Under the pieces are notes generated by a model that did not search any database, was not told the origin of the DNA, and was given only the letters and a program-made list of their open reading frames with translations. 64,000 nucleotides of DNA from the NCBI RefSeq assembly GCF_032362555.1, contig NC_083526.1:3678001-3742000 (forward strand). Direction: 5' to 3'. Both the position numbers and the translations under genes were made by a program. Of this stretch, positions 35,200-49,400 are shown one piece after another. Numbering within the stretch: position 1 is the stretch's first letter; each line of letters opens with the position of its first letter. The DNA is from Amyelois transitella (Eukaryota > Arthropoda > Insecta > Lepidoptera > Pyralidae).

Positions 35200-37427
35200 G
35201 CCATTGGACGAGCTTGAGAACACAGTAGAATTAAGAAACTTTGTTGTGAGTCATGTAGCGAAGTATTTATTTACTTCTATTGAAGCTAAAGGTACAGAGA
35301 GTATATGAAAGTTTCGTTTCGTACCTAGTTATAAAAAAAAACTCCGGAATGGCCATATCTGTGGTGCGACCTAGATATGAGCTTGTTCAGTTTAATATCA
35401 AAAATATAAGTCAGATTATCATTGACCGATTAAGAACACTTATTATACTTAATTTATTTGTTATTGCCAAAAATAACAATTAGCAAAATTTAGTTTTATG
35501 TTTCGAAATATCTGCTTTATGTTTTCAAGCGATTTGTTTTTAATTAGTGTTGTAACTTGTGAGTAGTTCAACCAAAACTGCCAAGTATAAATTAGAAACC
35601 TCGAAAAGATTAATCGATGGACAGAAGAGAGACAACTATGCAATTTTATAACTGATATATACATTCCTTTTTGTGATAAATATTTACATTTTTGATATTT
35701 ACATGTTGTAAATAAATCATTTATTTCGAGGCGATAAACTTGACATTATTGATTTTTCTAGTCAAGTCACGTATTTTCATAAAACAACCAATGAAATAAA
35801 TTGTAGGTATTATACATGTTATTGTGAATATTTTTGGTTTGTTTAAGAATGCAGATTACCCCTTGGTTAGGTTATTTTTAAATCTATAATTTCAAGTTAT
35901 CGCTATATTATTATCATTCCAAATATGTGCAATTCTAATTGTGTGATATTGTTTTTTATGCTGTTGTTTATGCTCAATTTGTTTTTAGCACATTGCTTTT
36001 GTTTTTTTTTTTTTATGATCTGAGCACTGTTATTTGTTTTATAGATTTTATGCATTTCTTAGAGATACTTTTGTTATTTAATATTTTCTTTTTAGACCAG
36101 CTTATATCAGCTATTCAAATGTTTTATCAGGTCTATCGGGAATATATCTATTCTCTATGTACCTATCAATACAAAATTAAGAATTGTACTAAAGGAGTAC
36201 TTATACTTTTTCAGAAACAACGTTTTGTTGTCATCTTATATTTACTTTCAGAAATAAATAAAGGTGTAGTAAAATGAATTGAAATACCTAGTTTTAATGT
36301 TTATTGAGACAGAAGGTCTGTCTGAAGACAATAATTGTGTTATCTTGCCCCAAGGGCCTATTGCATGCATTTAAGATGTATACTTGCGATGTGTACCAGA
36401 AACGTTCAAAATAAACGTGTTTGAATGGTTACCCCTTTGTTTTATTACTACTATCGTAAAAGTAGACTATACACCGGTACTTGTCTATCTAAAAATATAC
36501 ACACATACACAAAAATAAAAGATGTACGAATAAATTATATGCATGTATTCAAAATAATTTCTATTAGCGTTCCATTACATAGTAAAATACTTTTAAGGCA
36601 AATTACATTATTCTTATTCTTACACAATTTATATAATCAAATACAATAAAAAATTGATTAAAAGAAAAATTTTAAAATTCTAGAATTGTTTTGCAATGCA
36701 AACATATTTTTGCATAAACAGAGTAAGATTATATACATAAAATTGTGCTATAAAAATGCTTTTAACCAAGATGCAATCCCTGGTGATAAAAGGAATGATC
36801 CCTGGTTTATCATCGAGTATTTACATAAACTGTTCATTATTTTATTTATATATTTATAACTACAAATTTTATCTTTACATTGGATAAGTTAAGAACATTA
36901 TAAATACATTTCAGACAACCATGAAGGTTTAAGGTACGTAAATACATACATACACACATATGGTCACGTCTATATCCCTTGCGGGGTAGACAGAGCCAAC
37001 AGTCTTGCAAAGACGTAAATATCCATTGTAATTCATTACACACAAAATAAAAAAAACAATGTGTTTGTCTAGGCAATAGGCTTCGTTAAAAAGTCAATAG
37101 CATCCATGACATTTTTCAACCACTTCACTTATTACTATACACATTAGGAACCAAGGTAGAAAGAAATTAAAAAAAAAATGCCTAAAATAAATTATTACTA
37201 TTAGGCTATGTACTTTATTGTTACTTAACCTATGGCACTTTTATTCCATTTAGGTTTTAAAATAAGTTATACAATTTCTCGATAACTATTCATCGATTTA
37301 TTTTATACATTTCAAATAAAATAAAATAAATCTACAAAATAAAAATTAAATATAAAAATCGTGTGAAATAAAAACACTTCATACAACACAAAAACAGGTA
37401 ATCACATAAAACACACACATCCCACGA
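35200..37427. other. Convergent 3' intergenic region, sideroflexin and zinc-finger gene
   Basis: The sideroflexin 3' UTR probably ends near 35720 or 36260 at AATAAA signals. The zinc-finger gene's 3' UTR enters from the right. One fragment of the short RTE-derived family lies at 36941-37010. Otherwise the stretch is AT-rich with no credible frame. Confidence 0.4.
36941..37010 (-). mobile_element. Short RTE-derived element, 3' fragment
   Basis: Minus strand reads AGACTGTTGGCTCTGTCTAC, CCCGCAAGGGATATAGACGTG, then ACCATATGTGTGTATGTATG. Only the 3' 70 bp are present. Confidence 0.7.
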
Positions 37428-40400
37428 TCACTCGTTGTAGTTGATGTACGCGTTGAGATAGTCCCCCTGCGCGTCTAGAATCAGCTTCTGCGGCGGCGCG
37501 CTCGCCGCGCTCACCGGGGCGGACGCGCCTGGAATATAAACAAAATCTAATAATACAAGTGCCGTGTGGTTCCCGGCACCAAATAGAAAAAAGAATAGGA
37601 GCACTCCATCTCTTTTCCATGGATGTCGTTAAAGGCGACTAAGGGATAGGCTTACAAACTTTGGATTCTTTTTTGGGCGATGGGCTAGCAACCTGTCACT
37701 ATTTGAATCTCAACTCTATCATTAAACCAAATAGCTGATAAATAACAAATAACAAATTAATATATATTTATTTACTTATACCTTCGAGTTCCTTGCGTCG
37801 CTTCCTGTTCTTCTTGTCCCAGGGCGCGTAGGGTATCTTCAGATGCACAGTTTGTATGTGAAGCTTGACCGCACTGCTCTGTGTGAAGCGGCGGTTGCAG
37901 TGGTGACATTGATAGCGCTTCTCGCCAGTGTGCACCTGGAATTATACGAATTAAGATGCCTGTACTCAGCTTGAGAAACAACAGTGTTGCCCTCTTACAC
38001 GCACGATAAACAACCTGCAATTACATCTATACTAGTATTAGTAGCGCGTTCAAACAAACAAACAATCTCAACAATCAAACTCTTCAGCTTTATAATATTA
38101 TAAAGCTGAAGAGTTTGTTTGTTTGTTTGAACGCGCTAATTTCAGAAACTACTTACTGGTTCAAATTGAAAAATTATTTTTGTTTAGAATAAACCATTTA
38201 TCGAGGAAGGCTATATAATATCACGCTGCAACTATTAGCAGCGAAGAAATAATGGAAAATGTGTAAACGAGAGAAATTATTCATCCTTGAAGCCCTTCAA
38301 TGATGCCCGAAATAACTATTTAACGCGGACGAAGTCGCGGGCACAGCTATTAGTAATATCTCGTAGTTACTTATATAAAGTAGTCGTAAGATGAGACTCA
38401 GACACCACGCATTAACATCAACGTTTCAACGTTCCCATTCACACACTCCTTTAGTCTTCTTTTAATTTTGTCCCCTCAGATATACTCACGACAAGATGGC
38501 GGTCGCGGTTACTGCCCATGCTGAACCGGCGGTCGCAGTGCGGGCAGTCGTACGGCTTCTCGTTCGTGTGTGTACGCATGTGCACCACTAAGTTCGCGTA
38601 TTGCTGAAAATAGAAAGGAACATTTAAGTGGTTAGTGGTTAACCTTTACACAAAAGCAAAGCGAGGTCAGATGGATAAATTAATGAATTTGGATTGACTA
38701 GATATAGTTAAAACCAGTATTATGAATACACAAATCTAGGGTAATTAAATACAAAGAAAAAAGTATAATATGGGCAAGTAACTAAGAAGTTACAGAAACA
38801 AACAAGTTGAAGAACATTCACCTTTCTCAACAAATAACAAAAAATGTCTTATAATCGTATTCATCCAACTACAATAATAAACTAAATTTAAATTGACGTC
38901 CAGTGAAAATGCTGCAGTGTAGTTTGTTGCGCCGCGTCTTCCACACCAGCGCTTTGGAAGCGGTAGTAGTTATAATTTAAACCCTATTTTGAAAATAAAT
39001 CTGTTCTTTTCTATTCTTTACCAATACCACTCACGCGCAACGCGACTATGCGTTCGTTCACGCGTTAACGTATTGTGTCCAAGTCCGACTAGTTCACTCA
39101 TGAACTGGCATGACTTTCCTTGCGCATTCAATCATCGTGAATTGAATGGAGGTCCCGGGTTCGAATCCCGGTCAGGGCATGATGAGAAAAGAACTGTTTT
39201 CTGATTGGAATGGGTCTGGATGTTTATCTATATAAGTATTTATTATAAAACAAGCTGTTGCCCGCGACTTTGTCCGCGTTAATTTCGAGTTGAATCTTAA
39301 TCAAACAGTCAGATAACACAGACACACAAAATATGTAAAAAAAAAATTCTCTATCCATTTCAGTCAAAAATACTAAATGTACAGACAAAATATTTTTACT
39401 GTTTTATTATATGTATAGATATAGTATCGTTGAGTTAGAATCTCGTAACACAAGTCTCGAACTTACATCGAGGCTAACTCAATCTGTGTAATTTGTCCTG
39501 TAAAAAAAATATGTGTTGGCGGTGTTTTGTGATCAACCAGTTTATGAACGACCATGAACGGTTTCGAACGAAAAATGACTTATGTCTGGCCCAATAGTAA
39601 TGTATAAATACGTACCTTAGTAGTGTGCCCGCAAACATCACACATGTACCGCTTGAGGTAGTCGTGGCCCGGGTGCTCCTTTTCATAGTGATTGCGGGTT
39701 TGCACGTCATTCGGAAGGTATTTGCCGCACTGAAATAAGATATAAATAAATATTTCCGACTTCTTTTGATATATATCTAATTATTCTTCTGATATAGATC
39801 TTATTATTCTTCTTTAGAATTCCGGCACTTTAGAAAAAAAATCACTCTATATCTTTTCCATGGATGTCATAAAAGGCGAGTTAGGGATAAGCTTAAACTT
39901 TCTTCCTTTTGTAGGCGATGGATTATCAACCTGTCACTTTGTTGTGTTGGCTCTGTCTACCCCGCAAGGAATATGGACGTGACTATATGGCATTGCACGA
40001 AACCACAAGGCACTTAATTTACAGACACTCTGTTATATTGATCTTTTTTATTTCAATCAAACTCCCCCTTATAATTTCCAAACACACATATATGTAGACT
40101 GTTTTAAGTTTATATTTGATTTAAATTCATATGGCTTCTCCCGTCTCTTCTCGTTCTGTTCCGTCCCGTCCCAACCTGTTGTGTCCCGTCCAGTCCTATC
40201 CTGTCCCATCCCAACCTATTTAGTGCCATCCTGCTTTCCGCAGCCGATACATATTTTTACATGCATACATACATACATTAAATCACGCCTCCTTCCCGGA
40301 GGGGTAGGCAGAGACTACCTCTTTCCACTTGCCACGATCTCTGCATACTTCCTTCGCTTCATCCACATTCATAACTCTCTTCATGCAAGCTCGGCGTTTT

Positions 40401-43400
40401 CGGGTACTTTTGACCTGACCCAGTATAGATACATATGTACATACATACATACATATGGTCACGTCTATATCCCTTGCGGGGTAGACACAGCCAACAGTCT
40501 CGAATAGACTGAATGGCCACGTTCAGCTATTTGGCTCAATGATAGAATTGAGATACAAATAGTGACAGGTTGCTAGCCCATCGTCTAAAAAAGAATCCCA
40601 AGTTTATAAGCCTATCCCTTATTCGCCTTTTACGACATCCCAGTATAGATAAAGAGTTTTATCTATCTATCTACGATGGAGCTCACCAGTTCGCAGCTGG
40701 TGGAGGTGGGCAGGCCGTTGTTGATGATGTCGGAGTGCGCGCCCGCCTTGCTGGGCCGGCCGCGGCGGCCTCGCGGCTGGGAACGGGTACACTTGTCTCC
40801 CAACCGTTTTGTGTCGCGCATTTTTGTTTTTATAGATCTGTACAATTAAATACAACAATTACTAGGTGTAATAGAAAAGGGTATGTTTAGATGGTTTGTT
40901 TTTATAGACCTGAACAATTAAATACAACAATTACTAGGTGTAATAGAAAAGGGTATGTTTAGATGGTTTGTTTTTATAGACCTGAACAATTAAATACAAC
41001 AATTACTATGTAGGTGTAATAGAAAAGGGTATGTTAAGATGGTTCGGTCATGTGGAGAGGATGAATGAAAGCAGGTTGACTAAGCAGATATACAAGGAGA
41101 GTGTGGAGGGAAAGGTCGGAGTGGGAAGACCTAGGCGAACGTATCTTGATCAAATTAAGGACGTCCTGGTAAAGGGTCAGGTTAAAAGTACCCAGTAGTT
41201 AAAAGAAGTAGTAGAAACCGCCGAGCTTGTATGAAGAGAGTTATGAATGTGGATGAAGCGAAGGAAGTATGCAGAGATCGTGGCAAGTGGAAAGAGGTAG
41301 TCTCTGCCTACCCCTCCGGGAAAGAGGCGTGATTTTATGTATATATGTATGTATGTACTAGGTGTAGGAAGTATAGTAGCAAAGGTAGGTTATAATGATG
41401 ATGATTGTTTGTATGATTTATAGGTCACTAGGTACAGTCTTCATCAGTTACGAACTAGACATAGCGAATAGCCACAATTATCGTAGGCAACGTGTTTTTC
41501 ATAAACACTTTTTAGTGCCTTGAGGATTCCAGCACTTTAGAATAGAACCATTCCATCTTTCCCATGGATGTCGTACAAGACGACTAAGGCTATCAACTTG
41601 GGATTCCTCTTGTAGGCGATGGGCTGGCAACCTGTCACTACATATTTGAATTTCAATTCTATCATACAACTGAACTTCTGTTCAAGTCTGTTGGCTGTGT
41701 CTATCCCGCAAGGGGTATAGACGTCACCCTATGTATAAATGTACTTAGATTTTTTGTGTGTGTAAGTTACCAATACTGGAGTCAGATTTTTCAAGCCATT
41801 TAAAACATATGAATGCTATCTACAAATGGGACCAAGCAATGGCTTACCACCTTCCAAAGCTAGAATGAGCTTGAGAAAATTTTGTGCCACTAGCGGTCAC
41901 CCATCCAAGCCAGGTTTCACCTAGGGTTGCTTAACATGAATAGAATAGAAACGTTTGCTTACAGGGTTGCTTAACATGCGTAAGCGCTTCAAACGCTCCC
42001 TTAACCCTTTCCACGCCAAGAGTTTTCGTCAAAAACGTTCACCACACGCCACGGCAATAAACGTGGTTGATTTACTAGTGTTGACAATATTGAGTATCGA
42101 TATTATTAATTTGTATTAAATAAATCATTATAAAACAGTTATATTTTAAGTTCATGGGTTTTATTTTATTATTGTTACTCCTTGAAACATTTTAAAATGT
42201 ATTGAAATCTCAGTGGCGTATTAATACAGCGAAAAAACGCACAAGTAATCATGATAATTAATTGCATCACTACGTGTCTGATAAATCAGACAGTGGCGTA
42301 CGCTTAATATGAATTTTTAACGAGTGTTAGTGATGTGTCAACTTCCGGTCATAAACTTCGATACCTTACGAAAGATATACTTTTAACTTATTGATTTAAT
42401 TAATTAAATGATGGAGACAATTATTATTTTACTAATATTGATGATCGTATTATTATTATTTAAAAATCCTTCAATCAGGTTATTTTTATTTTAAAGACAA
42501 AAACCGATTGAATGTTGTAAAAATTTTACCTACCCTACATGACTAACTTGAATCATCTGAAAGTGTAATTTTTCGTTTCGTCGTCTCAATTTTGTTTTAC
42601 TTACAATTGCCATGGCTAAAGGTAAATCCTAATCAACTCCTTTGCAGTGGTCATATTTCAATAAATATTAATTTGCAATTATAATAAATCTACACAGCAA
42701 CGCAGAGATGATAACCCAGAAAATAACATGACAGGGTACTTCCATAATTTATCGATACCTCCTACCCTCATTGTACAGCACGAAATAAATAGTTCTAGAA
42801 ACATCTAACGCCTCTGACGTCACTTCCGCGTCTTATATATCAGTCGTTGGCGTACGAGACAGATGCATGATCGTGTCGCTATAGTGTTGTGACATACCAT
42901 GCAATTTACTGAGTTCGATGCAAAACATCATTTGAAAATAAATGCATTTTCTGTGCTAAAACTTGGTAAAATTACGACACACTAAAAAGTTTTATGGCCA
43001 AAACAAAAACCTGTAATATTTTTAATTTCTTAGACGTTTCTTTTGAGAGTTCCAGATTTCTGGTTTAAGTAGTAACATTGTAATGTAACATCACTAATGT
43101 CTGATATATAAGACATTGGCGCTGAGGGTTCAAATAAAAAAAAAAGTCAGAATCTCTGATAAACATGGTTTTGTTTTTGATAATTTATTATTCAAATAAC
43201 ATTATAATAAATCGTGAAATTGTTATTTTTGATTAACTAAAGTATGAACTGTCTAAAAATGTTATGCATATGTCGTCAGGTACTATAAAGATAAGAAAAA
43301 ATACAGCTAAATTGGTAAGATTTATTTGACTGATATATCAGACTTTGGCGGCGAGGGCACGAAACTTAAACGTCTAATATATCAGACTTTGGCGCTGAAA

Positions 43401-46400
43401 AGGTTAATTGGGCTACCGGCTCAGCTGAATAAATATGTATAGCCCAAAATATAAATTCCATGACAGCCCGAGAAGATGATAATAAATATGAAGGAATTAT
43501 GATAAACTGATATATAAAAATGGACCCTTGAAAAAAGACTAGTAAAATGTAATCACTGATTTAAAACTTTCTCGTTGCATTATACTATCTATAAATACTA
43601 AAGGCATTAAATGCCCACGTAAAGTACCTTTATTGAGCGACTCGCTCGTTGACCACGCATCCTTGATACTTTTACCATGATTCGTCGAAGTACTTAGTTT
43701 AACAAGTTTAGTTACAATAGTATCACTACATAGTATAAAACAAAGTCGCTATTTTAGTCTGTTTGTCTGTATGCTTAAATCTTTAAAATTACGCAACGGA
43801 TTTGATGCGGTTTTTTGTAACAGATACAGTGATTCAAGAGGAAGGTTTTTATGTACATATAATAACATTTATAATTTTGCACCCGTGCGAAGCCGGGGCG
43901 GGTCGCTAGTTAATAAATATAGAGGCATGGAATAATAATTTAATACCTGTAGAATTAATAAATATGTATAGTGGCATATAAAATATAGTGACTTACTCGT
44001 TAGTAGTGGCGTGTTTGTTGGAACTGCCCAGATGGGTGTTGAAGGCGTCCTCGTTCAGGAAGTGGATGCCGCAGTCCGCGCAGTACAGCGGGTGGCTGGG
44101 GTCAGCCTCCGTCGCGCTGCTCAGTTGCGTCTCCTGACGGTTCAAATATATATATATACAACATTATACACGGGACAAATTATACAGATTGAGTTAGCCT
44201 CGAAGTAAGTTCGAGACTTGTGTTACGAGATACTAACTCAACGATACTGTATTTTATAATAAATACTTATATAGATAAACAACCAAGACCCAGGCCAATC
44301 AGAGAAAGTTCGTTTTTCATCATGCCCTGGCCGGGATTCGAACCCGGGACCACCTTTGACACAGACAAGCGCACTACCGCTGCGCCACAGAGGCCGTCAT
44401 ATACATATATATATATATATTCTTAGTAAAAATATGTGTCGTGTGGTTTACGGCATTTTAGAATTGAACCATTCTCATATATTTTCACGGATGTCGTAAA
44501 AGGCGACTAAGGGATAGGGTTATTGGGATTCTTTTTGTAGGCGATGGGACAGACATATAGATAGATAGATAGATAGATAAAAGCTTTTTTTCAATACCTA
44601 TCACAATACATTTGTTGGACTCATACAGAATTAATGAGCTAGCAAACATGTCACTAAATCTCAATTCCATCATACAGCTGAACGTGGCCTTTCAATCTTT
44701 TCGAGACTGTCGTCTCTGTCTACCCCGCAAGGGATACAGACGTGACTGTATGTACGCAGAAGAAGACAGTGACCTCAGCTGTGTGCGCGATCCGCTGGTG
44801 GCAGTAGAGGCCGGTCTGGCTGACGAAGCTGTGCCCGCACAGGATGCACATGAAGCTGGACGGGTGCTTTATGCGGATGTGGGTCAGGTGAGTCGAGATT
44901 TTGCTGGAACAATCACAAGCAAAGATACATTTATAGAAGGTAACATTTACAAGCCGCGCCATTTGTCACAAACAGTCATTAAGTAGGTATAGAATGCCAT
45001 TCAAACTTTTTAAAACCCATTTGGAACCTGTATTCGCAAATAAATATATATTTTGATTTGATTCGTGTGATAACATTAACCGTGTGGTTCCCGGCACCAA
45101 TACAAAAAAGAATAGGACCACTCCATCCACTATTTGAATCTCAATTCTATCATTAAGCCAAATAGCAGAACGTGGCCATTCAGTCTTTTCAAGACTGTTG
45201 GCTCTGTCTAGCCCACAAGGGATATAGACGTGACCATATGTATGTATGTATGTATGATTACATAAAGTCACGTGTATATTCCTTGCGTAGAATAGACATT
45301 ACTAGACATACTTGGGGTAGACAAAGCCACGAGCCAAGCCTAATTCTATCATAAAGCTGAACGTGGCTTATCAGTCTTTCCAAAACTGTTGGCTGTCCAC
45401 CCCGCAAGGTATACAGACGTGACTATATGTATGTATTATTTGTTACTAAGAAAATTACCTAAACTTTTTAATATACTTACTTAAAAACTTTATCACAGTG
45501 CGGGCACTTATATGTGACATTCTTATGCCACTTGTAGTGCATTATTGCTTGATTTCTGAAAAAAAAAAAGAAATGTGTAATAATTAAATTTCTTACTTCT
45601 TCTGAAACTTCTCACTATTTATTTGCTTCCATTCCAAGTTTTACATTAGATTCCTATACAATTATTATGTGTACAGGTCCTAAATAAATCTAAAATGTAA
45701 TTTGTATTAGAAACAAAATATTTTAAAACTAGCTGTGCCCGCGACTTCGTCCGCGTGTAATAGTTATTTTGGGCATCATATTTATTTTTGCAAACATCCA
45801 TGCGGTCTCGCGTATTAGAAAGAACGCTGGTTCGCCGTATTAAATGTTTCGCTGCAAATTGCTTATAACGACTATATCTCAAAACCTATTCGTCTGATTT
45901 ATATACTGTAAATGGCAATTTTAGTCTACATGAAAAGCCGAAAGTAATAAACATATTTATTTGGATAAGGATTAATACTGAATTTAAGAAAATTGGTTTC
46001 AAAATAACTTATGTTTATAATGAAAAAATAATCTTAAAAAATGAACATGAAAGTGTTTATTGTAAGTAAACCTTAAGAGATAGATATATGCTCTCGCGGA
46101 CTTTTTTGTGGCAAAAAATGAGTACTTCACATCTTTAGTACATTGTTTTAATATATATTTGTTAGTTTGCGCAGCGTTCGCGTGGAAAGCTCGCAGATGG
46201 CCGACTCATTCAACTTTCACCTGCATTGTTGACGTTTCCCGTAGGAAATCCGGGATAAAATGTAGCCTATAGCCTTCCTCGATAAATAGACTATCTAACA
46301 GTGAAAGAATTATTCAAATCGGTTCAGTAGTTTCTGAGATTGGCGCGTTTAAACAAACAAACAAAACAAACTCTTCACCTTTATAATATTAGTATAGATG

Positions 46401-49400
46401 TGTGGTTTTTGTTTGTTTTTTTGTAAAAACTTTATTGTACATAACAAATTTATAGAAGTACATATAGTATGACAAAAACGGCAGACTTATCTCTAGAATG
46501 GATTCCTTACAGTCAACTACGTATCTGAAAGGTTTATATCTAGGAACAGAATAGTAGCTACAGCTAGGTACAACGTAAAATACTTCATAAAAAAAGAAGA
46601 ATACAAAAGTATGAGTAAAATATAATGTTCTAAAAATAAAATAAAACAATATACATACATAATATGGGTGGTCTTAAATAAATAAAAAAAAAATACCTCT
46701 CACCTGTTGTAACACACATGTTTACACAGTTGGCAGGTGTACTTGACCACGTGGCTTATGATCATGTGCTTATACATCTTGCGGGTATCTTTGAAAAACA
46801 TTTTGCATACGTCGCATTGATGCTTACCAGAGATTTTCTGAAATTATAGCATTTATTTATGTAGCGACGGTGCACGTCTCAGGAGCCAGGGATATTAGAA
46901 AAAAAGTATCCTGTTACCGTAGAAAAAGAAGTAATATACGCGACTAAGGGAACAGGCACATTTACCCTAGTATAGCCTTTACGACTTCTATGTGTAAGGT
47001 TTCAGAGGTCAGATGGGAGTTGCTTCGTGTAAAAATCTGTATTACCCAATCTAGGACCAAAGAGCATATTTCGAGCTCCTCTAGAGGTCAAAATAGATTT
47101 TTTTTTGTTTATTTGATAGATAGATAGATAAAACTCTTTATTGCACTATAAGAGTAAAACATACAAAACAGCACAAAGCAGGTCTGTAGAGATGGTACAA
47201 AGGCGGACTTATCGCTAATGCAATCATTTCCAGTCAACCTTTGGGTGGAAGGCAAACAAACAATAATAATTTGGTACAAATATTGAGTGTGAAAGAGAAT
47301 AACCAAAAATCTTACCGGATCGTGTTTCGCCATGTGATTATTATAAGTGGCCAGCACTCTGAAGCCTTTAAAGCAAAGGTCACATGTAAACTGGGACTCC
47401 AAATAGTTCCTTGAAGATTTCCGTTCCAAAACTAATCTGTACTGTTCTTCTTGACTGACAGCTTCCCTGAGAGGGAAATCTGGGGGAATCCCAGTATCCT
47501 TTTTTCTTTTCTTTTTGGTGGCACCTTTCGGACATTTGACGCCGCGAGAGCCCAGCCATAAAGGCCTAACTTGAGACCATTTGGAGCCGGAAACGTAGCG
47601 TTTGTTTAGATGTGCGTGGGTGTAATGGTGTTTTGCTAATGCCCTTGAATGTGAAGTAAATTTGTTTTAAACATGGTTAAACTAAAATAGTGTTTTCAAC
47701 ATACAATCTAAAGTGGTTTTGAAGCACAGCTTGCATTTTCTAACCAGGTTTAAAATATTTTTCACATACTATAATTCTTAAAAGGACTGAACTCACAAAT
47801 AAGAAGTCATAAACCAAAACATAGATAATATCACACACACATTTTGGTGTTTGGCTGCCTTAATACATTATTAGCTCATATTGTAATGATGTCTTACCTG
47901 GTATAACTAACTTCAGGACATTTCCTACACACATACTTGTACATGTGTTTGTCTGCCATGTGCGTTTTGAGCATGAACTCTGTTCGGTAGTAATACATAC
48001 ACAGATCACACCGAAAGGTTCCGCTGGTGTGCTGAAAATATATTTAGGATTAATGTGTTTTATATTAAAAAAATAATGGAAAACTTCTCTTTAATTAGTG
48101 AGTGATACAACTGGTGATACTCAATAATAAAGGGTATATATTTTCAAGTCTCACTCTGCTGCTTATAGTCGAGAATAAGAGACAAATTCCAAGACTGAAA
48201 TTCCCATGGGAATGGCAATTAGCACGATTTGGAAAAAACAACAACCAACATACATTGAAATTACATTGGGAATTTTTGCAGTACAAGTCTTACATGTTTG
48301 AAGTGATTTTATTATTTAACAAAAGACATCAGATATTTAATATAAATAAAAAAACAAATTACCATATCATGCATCCTCAAATGAGTTGTCAAGCGATTCT
48401 CATTATTATAAGATTTCGAACATATCTCACACTTATATATTCCCGTACCACACATCTTAAAGATCTCTGCAACCGCTTCCGCTTCTTTCATAGTTATTGG
48501 ATACAATTTTGCATACTCCGCATCTATTTCTGAACCATCCACATCATCTTCAGTTTTAGCGTTTTTGAGAGGCGGTTCATCAGTCTCCTCATTATTAATA
48601 CTTTCTTCAATAATTTCATCATTAGCATCACAATCATCATGCATATTCAGTTCACCATAATCATTCAATTCTTCATTGATTTCATTCTCAATTTTAATTG
48701 TTTTCCCGTTGTCATTATTTTCTTCAGTGACTTGATAATTATTATAGTTAACTACAGGTATTTCCTCCTTGCATGGCAAACCGAGACGGTTGGATCGTGT
48801 CCATCGGAACTTAACTTCTTCAAAATACGCTTTATTTTGGTTAACAAAAGAAAGTGTAGGTGCTATGTTTAGGGCTTCACGATTAATTAACTTTAGATCT
48901 TCGATTTTAATCTGAAAACATCACAGAATTATTTGTAGTACTAGACTTATTGGAAATCATATAGGTATTTTTATATCTAAGACATTGATAATGGACATTA
49001 TATCTTTTGTGAAATATTAACCATATCTCTCATACCAAAACATTTTGAAACATTAGTCAACAAAGTCACATCTATATCCCCTGAGGGGCAGACAGATCCA
49101 GCAGTCCTGAAAAGACAGACAGGCCTCACCCATCCGCACAGCTTTATGATGGAAATCAAATTCAAATAGTGACAGATTGCCAGCCCATTGCCTACAAGAA
49201 GTATCTCAAGCTGATATAAGCCTATCCTTTAGTCACCTTGGCTATAATTTCTATTTAGCTTTCAACTACTAAAACAAATTACCTCACTGTTCCTTTGAAT
49301 GATTTCTCTAAGCACATAATTGGCAGTTTGGCATTTGAGTCGGAATTTCTTGAAGCGTCTAACATAACTTGTGCATTCCAGGCATAAATAGCTTGGCATT

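Noticed and set aside
36001-36277. Hydrophobic 112-codon plus-strand frame
   Set aside because: It is a T-rich run in the sideroflexin 3' flank; the Phe/Leu composition follows base composition and no family fits.
44011-44208. 65-codon plus-strand frame
   Set aside because: Antisense to zinc-finger exon 9.
44336-44400. Possible tRNA gene
   Set aside because: The A and B boxes belong to a SINE head followed by the SINE body and tail. It is not a complete cloverleaf with a mature acceptor stem.
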